Part shown: one piece after another, positions 5,770 through 13,245 of the stretch
How positions within the stretch are numbered: position 1 is the stretch's first letter
Layout: each line of letters opens with the position of its first letter
Origin: Chrysochromulina parva
Lineage: Eukaryota; Haptophyta; Prymnesiales; Chrysochromulinaceae
Length of the DNA: 17,946 nt
Reading direction: 5' to 3'
NCBI GenBank assembly: GCA_002887195.1
Contig: PJAB01001040.1
Span: 1 to 17,946, forward strand
Made by a program: the position numbers and the translations under genes
Notes under the pieces: generated by a model
The model's input: the letters and a program-made list of their open reading frames with translations, nothing else
Database searches by the model: none
Told to the model about the DNA's origin: nothing

Positions 5770-8387
5770 ACGCGATTTGCGACGCGATCCAGCGCGGCGA
5801 CGAGGCCAAGGCCGTGGGCCTCATCGACAGCGTGAAGGACGCGGCCGGCCTCGGCATCTGCTTGGCGCGTGCCTGTGCCTTCGGATTCATGGAGTGCACG
5901 AAGCTGCTGCTGGCCGCCCACGCCGCCGTCGACCAGTCAGACAGCAACGGCGCCACGCCTCTGATGGCCGCCTGCTACAAAGGCGACGGCGGCTGCGTGC
6001 GGCTGCTGCTCGCCGCCCACGCCGCCGTCGACAAGGCAAACAGCAACGGCGCCACGCCTCTGTACGCCGCCTGCATCAAAGGCCACGGCGACAGCGTGCA
6101 GCTGCTGCTCGCCGCCCACGCCGTCGTCGACAAGGCAAGTAGCGACGGCGTCACGCCTCTGTATGCCGCCTGCATCAAAGGGGATGGCGGATGCGTGCGG
6201 CTGCTGCTCGCCGCCCACGCCGCCGTCGACCAGGCAGACAGCAACGGCATCACGCCTCTGTATGCCGCCTGCGACAAAGGCCACGGCGACTGCGTGCAGC
6301 TGCTGCTCGCCGCCCACGCCGCCGTCGACCAGGCAGACAGCAACGGCGCCACGCCTCTGTACGCCGCCTGCGACAAAGGTCACGGCGGATGCGTGCGGCT
6401 GCTGCTCGCCGCCCACGCCGTCGTCGACAAGGCAGACAGCGACGGCATCACGCCTCTGATGGCCGCCTGCGACAAAGGTCACGGCGGCTGCGTGCGGCTG
6501 TTGCTCGCCGCCCACGCCGCCGTCGACCAGGCAGACAGCGACGGCATCACGCCTCTGATGATGGCCGCCTGCAACATCAAAGGCGACGGCGACTGCGTTC
6601 AGATGCTGCTCGCCGCCCACGCCGTCGTCGACAAGGCAAGTAGCGACGGCGTCACGCCTCTGTATGCCGCCTGCAACAAAGGCGACGGCATCTGCGTGCG
6701 GCTGCTGCTCGCCGCCCACGCCGCCGTCGACCAGGCAGACAGCAAAGGCGTCACGCCTCTGTACGCCGCCTGCAACAAAGGCAACGGCGGCTGCGTGCAG
6801 CTGCTGCTCGCCGCCCACGCCGTCGTCGACAAGGCAGACAGCGACGGCGTCACGCCTCTGATGGCCGCCTGCGAAAAAGGCCACGGCGGCTGCGTGCAGC
6901 TGCTGCTCGCCGCCCACGCCGCCGTCAACCAGGCACACAACAACGGTGCCACGTCTCTGATCGTCGCCTGCGACAAAGGCCACGGCGACATAGTCAAGCT
7001 GCTCGTGCATGCAGGCGCACGGACCGACTTGCGATGCGGTGCGGGCACAGCCCTCGATGTCGCAGAGGCCCGAGGCCACACCGTCATCGCAACATTTCTG
7101 CGCAGCCGGCGCCGCGCACCTGCGACGATCGCTGCGGTCGCTCCGGTGTCGAGTGCGGAGCGTGCGGCAGCCGAGCGGGCGGCCGAGCTTGCCGCTGCGG
7201 CTCTGTTGGCTGAGGAGGAGGCGGAGGCTGCGCACAAGCAGGATGCGCACACGAAGAAAGCGAGCAAGAAAGCCAAAGCCAAGCAGGCAGGGGCGAGCGA
7301 GGCGAGAGCGCCGGTAGCGAGTGCGTCAGCGGCCGCGAGTGGCAGCGCCGAGCCGGACATCGAGGTGGAGGCGGCGGCTGGCGACGAGGACGTCGGGTGT
7401 CCTGCTCCTTCTGCCGCCGCCGCCGAGGCGCTGCGTGTGGCCATGGCAGCCGTGCAGTACGAGGGCCTGGTCGGTGCGATCGAGGAGCACCACGCACTCG
7501 CGAGCAAGGGTGTGTTGGCGGAGGCGAGGGCGGCGCGCAAGCGCTTGCACAAGAAGCGCAAGCAGGAGAGCCAGAAGCTGCGTCGCAAGCACGCTGCGGA
7601 GATGGAGATGCAAGCCAGCCTGTCGAATCTGTCACTGCTCGAGGTCACACAGTCGCCGCCTGCCGCAGGCCCAGCATCAGTAGAAGCGGCGCCTGCATCA
7701 GAGGCCCCTGAGGCTGAGAATGAAGCGGAGGCGACAGCTGCGGCAGAGGCGGCCGTAGCGGAGGCAGAGATGGACGCGGCGGCCGCTGTCGCGGCGGCTG
7801 AGCAAGCGGCAAAGGAGGCCGAGAAGGCGGCGGTACGGGTAGCAGCGCTCAAGGCCGCCAAGGCGGAGGCCACGCGGGCAGCCAGGGCTCGGGCGGAGGC
7901 TGAGGTGATTAGGCAAGCAGCGGAGGCGGAGAGGGCGGAGGCGGAGAGGGCGGAGGCGGAGAGGGCGGCGATGGAGAGGGCGGAGGTGGAGAGGGCGGCG
8001 GCGGCCGTGGCCGTGGCAGAGAGCGCTGTCTGCGGCAGGCGAGGGGGGCGTGGAGGGCGTGGCAGGCGTGGTCCAACTACCGCACATTCATCGCCCCGTA
8101 CCCCTGCGCCACCATCGGCCCCAGCACCGGCTGAAGGTTTGATGCCAGCGGAGAGGCCTCTGACGCTCGCCGACGTGGGCAACATCACCGGCCGTGTGCA
8201 CGACGAGGCGCCCGAATCGACCATCGGTGGGCAAACCACGTGCATCGTGTGCATGGTGGGGCCCAAATCGCACCTTGCGGTGCCGTGCGGCCATCAGCTC
8301 GCGTGCGAGCGCTGCGCGGCCAGCATGAAGAGTTGCCCTTACTGCCGCACGCCCGTCCAGTTTTGGCTGATGGCACGGCTAGTGTGA
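5676..8387 (+). CDS. Ankyrin-repeat protein with C-terminal RING finger, probable E3 ubiquitin ligase (903 aa)
   Basis: Residues ~35-468 carry about twelve ankyrin repeats (pattern GATPLYAACDKGHGDCVQLL). A lysine-rich stretch (~527-540, KKASKKAKAKQ) and a second basic patch (~621-640, KRLHKKRKQ) may be nuclear signals. A long Ala/Glu/Arg region, probably helical or coiled-coil, spans ~650-780. An RGG-like patch follows (~786-798, RRGGRGGRGRRG). The end is a C3HC4 RING with Cys856, Cys859, Cys871, His873, Cys877, Cys880, Cys887 and Cys890, spaced CX2C-X11-CXH-X3-CX2C-X6-CX2C. RING fingers recruit E2-ubiquitin, and ankyrin arrays bind partner proteins, so the inferred role is substrate-selecting ubiquitination. 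Start is uncertain: ATG 5766 (ACC ATG A) has the better context, begins right at the ankyrin-like helix, and gives 873 aa. No intron is needed. Confidence 0.85.
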   Translation: MHAQRILYFVRDCARTVRRRTANCGAIQWTMNAICDAIQRGDEAKAVGLIDSVKDAAGLGICLARACAFGFMECTKLLLAAHAAVDQSDSNGATPLMAACYKGDGGCVRLLLAAHAAVDKANSNGATPLYAACIKGHGDSVQLLLAAHAVVDKASSDGVTPLYAACIKGDGGCVRLLLAAHAAVDQADSNGITPLYAACDKGHGDCVQLLLAAHAAVDQADSNGATPLYAACDKGHGGCVRLLLAAHAVVDKADSDGITPLMAACDKGHGGCVRLLLAAHAAVDQADSDGITPLMMAACNIKGDGDCVQMLLAAHAVVDKASSDGVTPLYAACNKGDGICVRLLLAAHAAVDQADSKGVTPLYAACNKGNGGCVQLLLAAHAVVDKADSDGVTPLMAACEKGHGGCVQLLLAAHAAVNQAHNNGATSLIVACDKGHGDIVKLLVHAGARTDLRCGAGTALDVAEARGHTVIATFLRSRRRAPATIAAVAPVSSAERAAAERAAELAAAALLAEEEAEAAHKQDAHTKKASKKAKAKQAGASEARAPVASASAAASGSAEPDIEVEAAAGDEDVGCPAPSAAAAEALRVAMAAVQYEGLVGAIEEHHALASKGVLAEARAARKRLHKKRKQESQKLRRKHAAEMEMQASLSNLSLLEVTQSPPAAGPASVEAAPASEAPEAENEAEATAAAEAAVAEAEMDAAAAVAAAEQAAKEAEKAAVRVAALKAAKAEATRAARARAEAEVIRQAAEAERAEAERAEAERAAMERAEVERAAAAVAVAESAVCGRRGGRGGRGRRGPTTAHSSPRTPAPPSAPAPAEGLMPAERPLTLADVGNITGRVHDEAPESTIGGQTTCIVCMVGPKSHLAVPCGHQLACERCAASMKSCPYCRTPVQFWLMARLV
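5904..7000 (+). repeat. 99-bp tandem repeat array encoding ankyrin repeats
   Basis: About eleven 99-base units share long identical blocks even at synonymous positions, for example CTGCTGCTCGCCGCCCACGC in nearly every unit. One unit (repeat 8, near 6555-6585) has two extra codons, giving MMAACNIKG instead of MAACDKG. The near identity implies recent duplication or gene conversion. Confidence 0.9.
7921..7995 (+). repeat. 15-bp coding minisatellite
   Basis: Five tandem 15-base units (CGGAGGCGGAGAGGG). The first three are identical; the fourth and fifth differ by a few bases. They encode the AERAE-type repeats in the coiled-coil part of the ankyrin/RING protein. Confidence 0.85.
8241..8363 (+). 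other. RING-finger coding segment
   Basis: Starts at the TGC for Cys856 and contains all eight zinc ligands of a C3HC4 RING. Twelve residues remain after the last CPYC motif, so the RING is C-terminal, as in many IAP-like and ankyrin-RING proteins. Confidence 0.85.
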
Positions 8388-8601
8388 TACAGGGAGGCGA
8401 CCCGACCGACCGCGACAATTTAGCGACAATTGGATGATGACTGCAGATTGGGCGAGTGGGGCAAACAAGATGTGGACATGGACGGAAAAGGGCAGCATTT
8501 TGTCGCGTGTGCAGTGACGAGACAGCGATCGAGGCGCTCGAGCGTGGCCGCGCCTTCGCCTCTAACCCTCATCACGTAAAGTAAAAGAAGGTTGGTTTCA
8601 C

Positions 8602-8607
8602 AATAAA
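8602..8607 (+). terminator. AATAAA, possible poly(A) signal of the ankyrin/RING gene
   Basis: AATAAA lies 215 bases after the stop codon at 8387 in a locally AT-rich segment. Use of this hexamer in this organism is not established. Confidence 0.25.
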
Positions 8608-9118
8608 TTTGCTCCGGCGCGCACTCACGACTCACACGTATTCCCAGGCTCCGCTACAACCCCGCTCTGGCCCTGGTCGAGATGCCCGGGGTGGGATGGT
8701 CACCGTTTGGTCACCGCTCAGGCCCGACCGGGGGCGGCTCACCGCACGATCACGGCAGAGTATAATAACTAGGGATACCCCTACTAACATGCACATTCCT
8801 AGAAATATCAACAACTCGCACCACTGGGAGTCACACATCAGTCATCACGTCGGACTTCGGACACATGTGACACATCCCTTCGCCTTCCGTTCTGTTCCGT
8901 TCGGTTCTGCGTCGGGACATTTCAAGTCTCATTTTGTATCACTCCTCGTCATACGTCAACCCCGAATTATGCGCGTCCCTGACGTCGGTGTACGCACGCT
9001 TGCTCGTGCTTTGGTCGCCTTTGGGGGTGACTGTCTTGGGTGCATAGACCATTTTTGGTGCGCATGCCACTTGCAATGCATGCCAAAAAACCGCTTTGCA
9101 ATTGTGTGACAAAAAGTG

Positions 9119-9244
9119 ATGCTTCTCGTCTTCGTCCTTGGCTCGCGCAGAGCTGACGCCATCATCATCGGAGCCGCTTTGTGTTCAGCTCTTATCGGCA
9201 TTGTTCTTACGTTTCGCCTTGGAGCACTCGCGCTCGCTCAATAG
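9119..9244 (+). CDS. Hydrophobic 41-aa upstream ORF
   Basis: ATG 9119 to TAG 9242-9244 encodes 41 residues with two hydrophobic stretches (MLLVFVLG, then IIIGAALCSALIGIVLTF) separated by SRRADA. It ends 14 bases before ATG 9259 of the next gene, in another frame. It may be a regulatory uORF, a tiny membrane protein, or an N-terminal exon whose splicing I cannot resolve. A direct short-intron join to the downstream frame did not keep the reading frame. Confidence 0.3.
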   Translation: MLLVFVLGSRRADAIIIGAALCSALIGIVLTFRLGALALAQ

Positions 9245-9258
9245 CACCGGCATCAGCC

Positions 9259-11253
9259 ATGCAAGCGCTAAAAGCTCTGGCATGGCCGAGCATGGGCGCC
9301 TCGCCGCGCCGTTTACAGAACACCTGTCTCGAGCCGAGCGACGCATCGCACGTGTACACCTCGGCCCGCGACCACAGCTTCGCGTTCCAATTCCGGTACA
9401 CACTGGGACTCGACACGATTGCGGGTGCGAACGTGGTGACGTTCAACGCGCCGGCGGGCGTCGACGTCCACCTTGAGCGTGTCCTAGGCGGCTTTGGTGC
9501 CACGATCGACAAGGAGGCCTTCGACGGCGTGCCAGCCGTGCAGAAGCGCGGCAAGGTCGTCGTCCGCCTGGGCCACGCTCCGCCCTCTCCGCCCTCTCCG
9601 GCAGCCGAGGGCCTCCCAAGCCACATCGGTGGTTACATCGGTGGAGAGGGCGCACCTGTCGCTAGCGCCGCCTCGGCTGCAGAGTGGCTGCGCACACACG
9701 GCTCGCATCGCGTGCCGGTGCTGCCCGCCATTTCGGCGGACGAGTACGCGCGCACCCACTTTGCGCCACTCGACGGTGCCGCAGGCGTACCCGTGGCGGC
9801 AGCGGCGCAGGCAGCGGCGCAGGCAGCAGCCCTCTCGGTGACCGCAGCTGACGAGCACGCCCGCACGCTCCCAAGGTCTGGGACAGCCACCGCTACAGAC
9901 GTAGACGTGCCAGCGTCACACGGGCGGAACGCACGTCGGGAAGGGGAGTCAGAGACGATGAGTCCTCAGTCAATCCCTCAGGGCAGTGAGAGGGGTGCTA
10001 AGCTGGCACTACTGGCGCTGGCAAGGTCCAGTCCGCCGCCTGTTACAGGCGTCTCAACTGAGTTGCATGCAAGTGCTCACCACAGCGTCTCGCCCGAGTG
10101 GCGGGCGGTCCCGCTGTCGCGGGCCTTGCGGGAAGGCGTCGTAGGCGTCACACTCGAGGTGCAGGGCACGCTGAGTGGTGAAGGACTCGAGCTCGCGCTA
10201 CGCACGCAAGTGGGCGCACAGCTGGCGCTGCTGCTGCTCCCACAGTGCGAGAGGCCCGAAGCGCATGCAATCTACATGGCAAGTCTGCGGCATGCCAATG
10301 AACATGTTGCGCTGCCACCGGCGCGCCCGATGCAGCCCCCGACGCCCACTGGCGCCGCGCCCTTGCCCCCGCCGCCAGGAAGCTACTCGTACGACCCAGC
10401 CAGCGATGAGGGCACCAACTCGTACGACCAAACATCTAGCGACGATGGAACCCGGGGCGAGCTGTCGAGCCGGTCGTCGCCGGCGCTTGTAACAACGCTT
10501 GGGCTCGGAGCAGCTGACGGCTCAGTGCAACTGCCTAATTTGGATGACTCGCTGAGCGCCCTGCTTGCCAAAGAGGAGGCGGCGGCGTTGGCGGCGGCAC
10601 GTCTTGGAAAGCTGCGTGTGCCGCCGCCGCCTCCTCCTCCTCCTCCTCCGCCGTTTCATTCGCTTCACCTCTCCCTCTCGTCTGTGCACGAGGCGGATGT
10701 TGAAGACGAGTCATTGGCGGCAAAGCTCGCGCAGCTTGCACCAAGGCTGCGCTCGCCGACGGATGGCGACAGCGCCGTTTCGGCAGACGGGTCTGCCGTA
10801 CGGAAGTGGTTACGGAAGTGGCTGGCCGACGTGCTCACCACACGCATTGTACTCGTCTTCATTGCGCTCCAGCTTGCTGCGGGGGTCATCGTGTGGTCGA
10901 GACGGCGGAGATGCGGCCGCAGCAGCAGTGCGCGCGAGCCGCCGCTACCGCTCTCTCAAGCTTGCGATCCGGGTGGGAGTGGCGACGACAGTGAGGTTGA
11001 CGAAACCTTTGACGAGACCGAGGACGAAGCCGCGAGAGAGTCTCGTCAAAGCACGGAGAGCGGCTTCATTGGGCAACGCTGCAGCCTACACTGCAGCTCC
11101 CGCGACAGCGGCGGCATGCGCCACGCGCTCATCCTCCACGGGCACGCGCGCGCTGGTGCCGATTCGGAATGGGACGATGGACACGAGGAAACTGGGGTCC
11201 TGTCTGCATGTGGCGCGCCGCAACGAAATGCGAGGTCGCAGGACATGGACTGA
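9259..11253 (+). CDS. Hypothetical single-pass membrane protein (664 aa)
   Basis: I do not recognise this protein. The frame is open further upstream, but ATG 9259 (GCC ATG C) is the first ATG in it. The N-terminal ~115 residues look globular (YTLGLDTIAGANVVTFNAP). A long Ala/Pro/Ser-rich, probably disordered stretch follows, then a second possibly folded segment around VPLSRALREGVVGVTLEVQG. A run of eleven prolines lies at about 454-465. One membrane segment, IVLVFIALQLAAGVIVW (530-546), has basic residues on both sides (RKWLRKW before, SRRRR after). The ~115-residue tail is acidic in part (DDSEVDETFDETEDEA). There is no cleavable signal peptide at the N-terminus, so it is perhaps anchored with a large N-terminal cytosolic part. 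Neighbouring genes give no hint of function. Confidence 0.7.
   Translation: MQALKALAWPSMGASPRRLQNTCLEPSDASHVYTSARDHSFAFQFRYTLGLDTIAGANVVTFNAPAGVDVHLERVLGGFGATIDKEAFDGVPAVQKRGKVVVRLGHAPPSPPSPAAEGLPSHIGGYIGGEGAPVASAASAAEWLRTHGSHRVPVLPAISADEYARTHFAPLDGAAGVPVAAAAQAAAQAAALSVTAADEHARTLPRSGTATATDVDVPASHGRNARREGESETMSPQSIPQGSERGAKLALLALARSSPPPVTGVSTELHASAHHSVSPEWRAVPLSRALREGVVGVTLEVQGTLSGEGLELALRTQVGAQLALLLLPQCERPEAHAIYMASLRHANEHVALPPARPMQPPTPTGAAPLPPPPGSYSYDPASDEGTNSYDQTSSDDGTRGELSSRSSPALVTTLGLGAADGSVQLPNLDDSLSALLAKEEAAALAAARLGKLRVPPPPPPPPPPPFHSLHLSLSSVHEADVEDESLAAKLAQLAPRLRSPTDGDSAVSADGSAVRKWLRKWLADVLTTRIVLVFIALQLAAGVIVWSRRRRCGRSSSAREPPLPLSQACDPGGSGDDSEVDETFDETEDEAARESRQSTESGFIGQRCSLHCSSRDSGGMRHALILHGHARAGADSEWDDGHEETGVLSACGAPQRNARSQDMD
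10619..10654 (+). repeat. CCG/CCT repeat encoding poly-proline
   Basis: A short CCG/CCT microsatellite encodes about eleven consecutive prolines in the membrane protein, 65 residues before its transmembrane segment. It may bind profilin, SH3 or WW-type partners, which is inference only. Confidence 0.75.
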
Positions 11254-11367
11254 TACATGTAGAACCACGACGAAGAAACATGCGAGCGATTGAGCTGACC
11301 TGTCTGCTTGACGTGTGAGAAAAACTTCATGCGAGTTTTCTATTAGGATTCCTATAACCGCCGAAGC

Positions 11368-12351
11368 ATGCGAAACAAGAAACAAAACACCTCCAAAAAA
11401 TATATCGTAATGCCGTCCGAAAGCAGCCCCGGCTCCGCCACGCGCGCCTGGGCCTCTCGGCCGAAGCCCGAGTGGCGCTCCAGCAGCGTGCGCTCGTCAC
11501 GCTGGGCGGACAGCGTGCTGCCACCGTCGCCTCGCACGGCCTTGGCTACAGCCGGTTACGGGCACGTCGAGACGTCGATGTTGCGGCCCGTGATCAATCC
11601 GAAGAATGTGCCAAATCCTCCACCAAGTGACGTGCAGCCATCGGACAAGCAGTTGTCACCTCGCGGGTGGTTCTTCGAGCGGCCGGGTGCATCGAGCGGC
11701 TCGTCTGACAAGCGGACCAGGACGCCCGGCGTGAGCGCGAGCATGTCCTCTGGGGACTTTGACGCTGCGCGCGAGTACCGAAGGCGTGCACGTGCGCAGC
11801 TCGCAGCACGGAATGCGCGGCGCGAGATGGACTGGAACCGCACGCCGCACCGCACGTGCCCCGCCATGCTGGTGGGCATCAAGCCCATGACCGAAGAGCC
11901 CTGGTCGCGCGACGCCAAGGTGTACGCGCACAAGTTTGGGCGTTCATTCGAATGGGCTCCCAACCAGCAAATGGACGGCGGCGCTCTCGATGCATACAAC
12001 GACGAGTCGGTGCTGGACGGCAACAACGGGTACGAGATCAAGGTGACGGCCACCGGCCTCTCGAGGGCCAACGCGGGCGCAGCTCAGCCGGCATGGGACT
12101 CTTCGACTTTCCGATCGTGTCCCTTCGTACTGCGCGGCATCAAGCCTGTGACGAGGGAGCCTTGGGTGTTCGACGAGCGCATCTACAATCGGGACACGAC
12201 GCGCGACACGACAGACGATGAGCGGGCGGGCGGCGGCGCCCTTGACCTCGGCTCCTCATCGCATGCCACGCGCGCGCGCAACGGTCAGGTTGATCGTCCT
12301 AGCTTCTACTCGCCCAATTGGGAAAAGTGGGCCGCGTCCCTCTCGGCGTGA
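11368..12351 (+). CDS. Hypothetical protein with two GIKPxTxEPW modules (327 aa)
   Basis: I do not recognise the family. Two diverged modules occur about 87 residues apart: residues ~156-215 (RTCPAMLVGIKPMTEEPW, then KVYAHK and GGALD) and ~243-300 (RSCPFVLRGIKPVTREPW, then RIYNRD and GGALD). They share Trp, CP, GIKPxTxEPWxxDxxxY and GGALD. The N-terminal ~150 residues are Ser/Pro/Arg-rich. The C-terminus ends SPNWEKWAASLSA. It has no membrane segment or signal peptide. Start choice is open: the first 14 codons are AT-rich, and the GC-rich coding signal begins at the second ATG, 11410, which would give 313 aa. The start lies only 114 bases after the previous stop. Confidence 0.7.
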   Translation: MRNKKQNTSKKYIVMPSESSPGSATRAWASRPKPEWRSSSVRSSRWADSVLPPSPRTALATAGYGHVETSMLRPVINPKNVPNPPPSDVQPSDKQLSPRGWFFERPGASSGSSDKRTRTPGVSASMSSGDFDAAREYRRRARAQLAARNARREMDWNRTPHRTCPAMLVGIKPMTEEPWSRDAKVYAHKFGRSFEWAPNQQMDGGALDAYNDESVLDGNNGYEIKVTATGLSRANAGAAQPAWDSSTFRSCPFVLRGIKPVTREPWVFDERIYNRDTTRDTTDDERAGGGALDLGSSSHATRARNGQVDRPSFYSPNWEKWAASLSA

Positions 12352-13245
12352 TATCGGCGTGACGACAAAAGGGGAGAGAGGGAGTGAGGGGGCGAGGGGG
12401 CGAGAGAGAGGACATGGCATGGCATGCAGGTTGTGGAGATGAGGCTTGTAAGCCTCGCCCAACAGGGCCGTGTGTGAACGCGTGGGAGGCGTGCGCGCGT
12501 GCGCCCCCGCCCATGGGCGCATGGCCCCCGCCGGATGAGCATTTGTCTGAGCGCTATGAGTGCGGGCGAGCGAGTGAGTGAGTGTGACGTTACGCCAGGG
12601 TACGTTGCTGAGTGTGCGCCCGCAGGCAATCTGTGGCGGTGTGGCCGTGTGGCGCACACGTTGGCACGATCTTTGGCATGATGCATGATCACATGTTCCA
12701 TTGGCATTGCGCATTGTGTGTGCGCGCGACCGTCCTCGCACGGCATGACGCTTTCGCTGCGACCGTGCACACACCTCGACGTTCTGCCCATGAATGTGTT
12801 TCGCCAAGTCCCAAACGCTAGCGAACGGATAAGTTTATTTACCTTGCAATTTAAGAACCGTCCGCCCGCGGCGCCGCGCTTGGGCCATGGCTTGCGCGGC
12901 CGTGCGGACCTGCTACCGTACGCGCTACGCGGACGTGCACGCCTACGCTAGATACATGTGAGATCTGACACGTCGCGTGCGCGGTGAGTTGACGTCTGTT
13001 CGAAGTCTGTTCGGGGGAGGCTAGGATACGATACGATATCAAATAAAGGGGAGATTCGTGCATGCAAATACAGGGTACCAATTGTGACAGTTAAACACGA
13101 GCTTCGCGTCGGGACCTGATGAACCGAACAGCAGAGAGTCGGGGCTACTACGGGGCTGTCTCTGTCTCGTCTCGTCAAGCGCTTGCGGCCGACGCGTTCC
13201 CAAGAAGGCACCACTGAGCCCAGAGCTCACGAGCCTGTGCCTCGC
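12352..13245. other. Convergent intergenic region
   Basis: About 890 bases between the 3' ends of a plus-strand and a minus-strand gene. It holds a G-rich tract just after the upstream stop (12371-12400), GAGT simple repeats near 12560-12585, the palindrome CGCCCATGGGCG at 12508-12519, and an AATAAA at 13042. Several frames of 60-180 codons overlap here on both strands. None shows consistent composition or a recognisable motif, so I call none as a gene. Confidence 0.5.
12371..12400 (+). other. Potential G-quadruplex in the 3' UTR
   Basis: Four G-tracts (4, 3, 5 and 5 Gs) are separated by loops of 3-5 bases (AGAGA, AGTGA, CGA), matching the usual G-quadruplex pattern. They start 19 bases after the stop codon of the GIKP-module gene. 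Confidence 0.45.

Larger units (their letters stand above)
8388..9258. other. Intergenic region, ankyrin/RING to membrane-protein gene
   Basis: About 870 bases. It holds the 3' end of the ankyrin/RING gene, with an AATAAA at 8602. An AT-rich patch with TATAATAA lies near 8761, followed by CTACTAACATG. A hydrophobic small ORF lies at 9119-9244. A 166-codon frame at 8609-9109 starts at TTG and looks non-coding. I see no RNA gene or mobile element. Confidence 0.5.

Noticed and set aside
5937..7250. 437-codon minus-strand ORF across the ankyrin array
   Set aside because: It is a stop-free antisense frame that repeats with the 99-bp unit. The sense frame has clear ankyrin structure.
6599..8266. 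555-codon Ala/Ser-rich minus-strand ORF
   Set aside because: It is antisense to the GC-rich coding region that ends in the RING finger, with no motif and only low-complexity content.
8609..9109. 166-codon plus-strand ORF between genes
   Set aside because: It starts at TTG, has mixed composition and no motif, and lies in AT-richer intergenic DNA.
12256..12807. 183-codon minus-strand ORF in the convergent region
   Set aside because: It overlaps the end of the plus-strand gene and the G-rich tract. It is His/Arg/Thr-rich without domains, and competing frames are equally open.
12887..12961. 24-codon GC-rich ORF starting MACAAVRTCY
   Set aside because: It is too short and has no supporting context or homology signal. 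It was noted only because its composition is coding-like.
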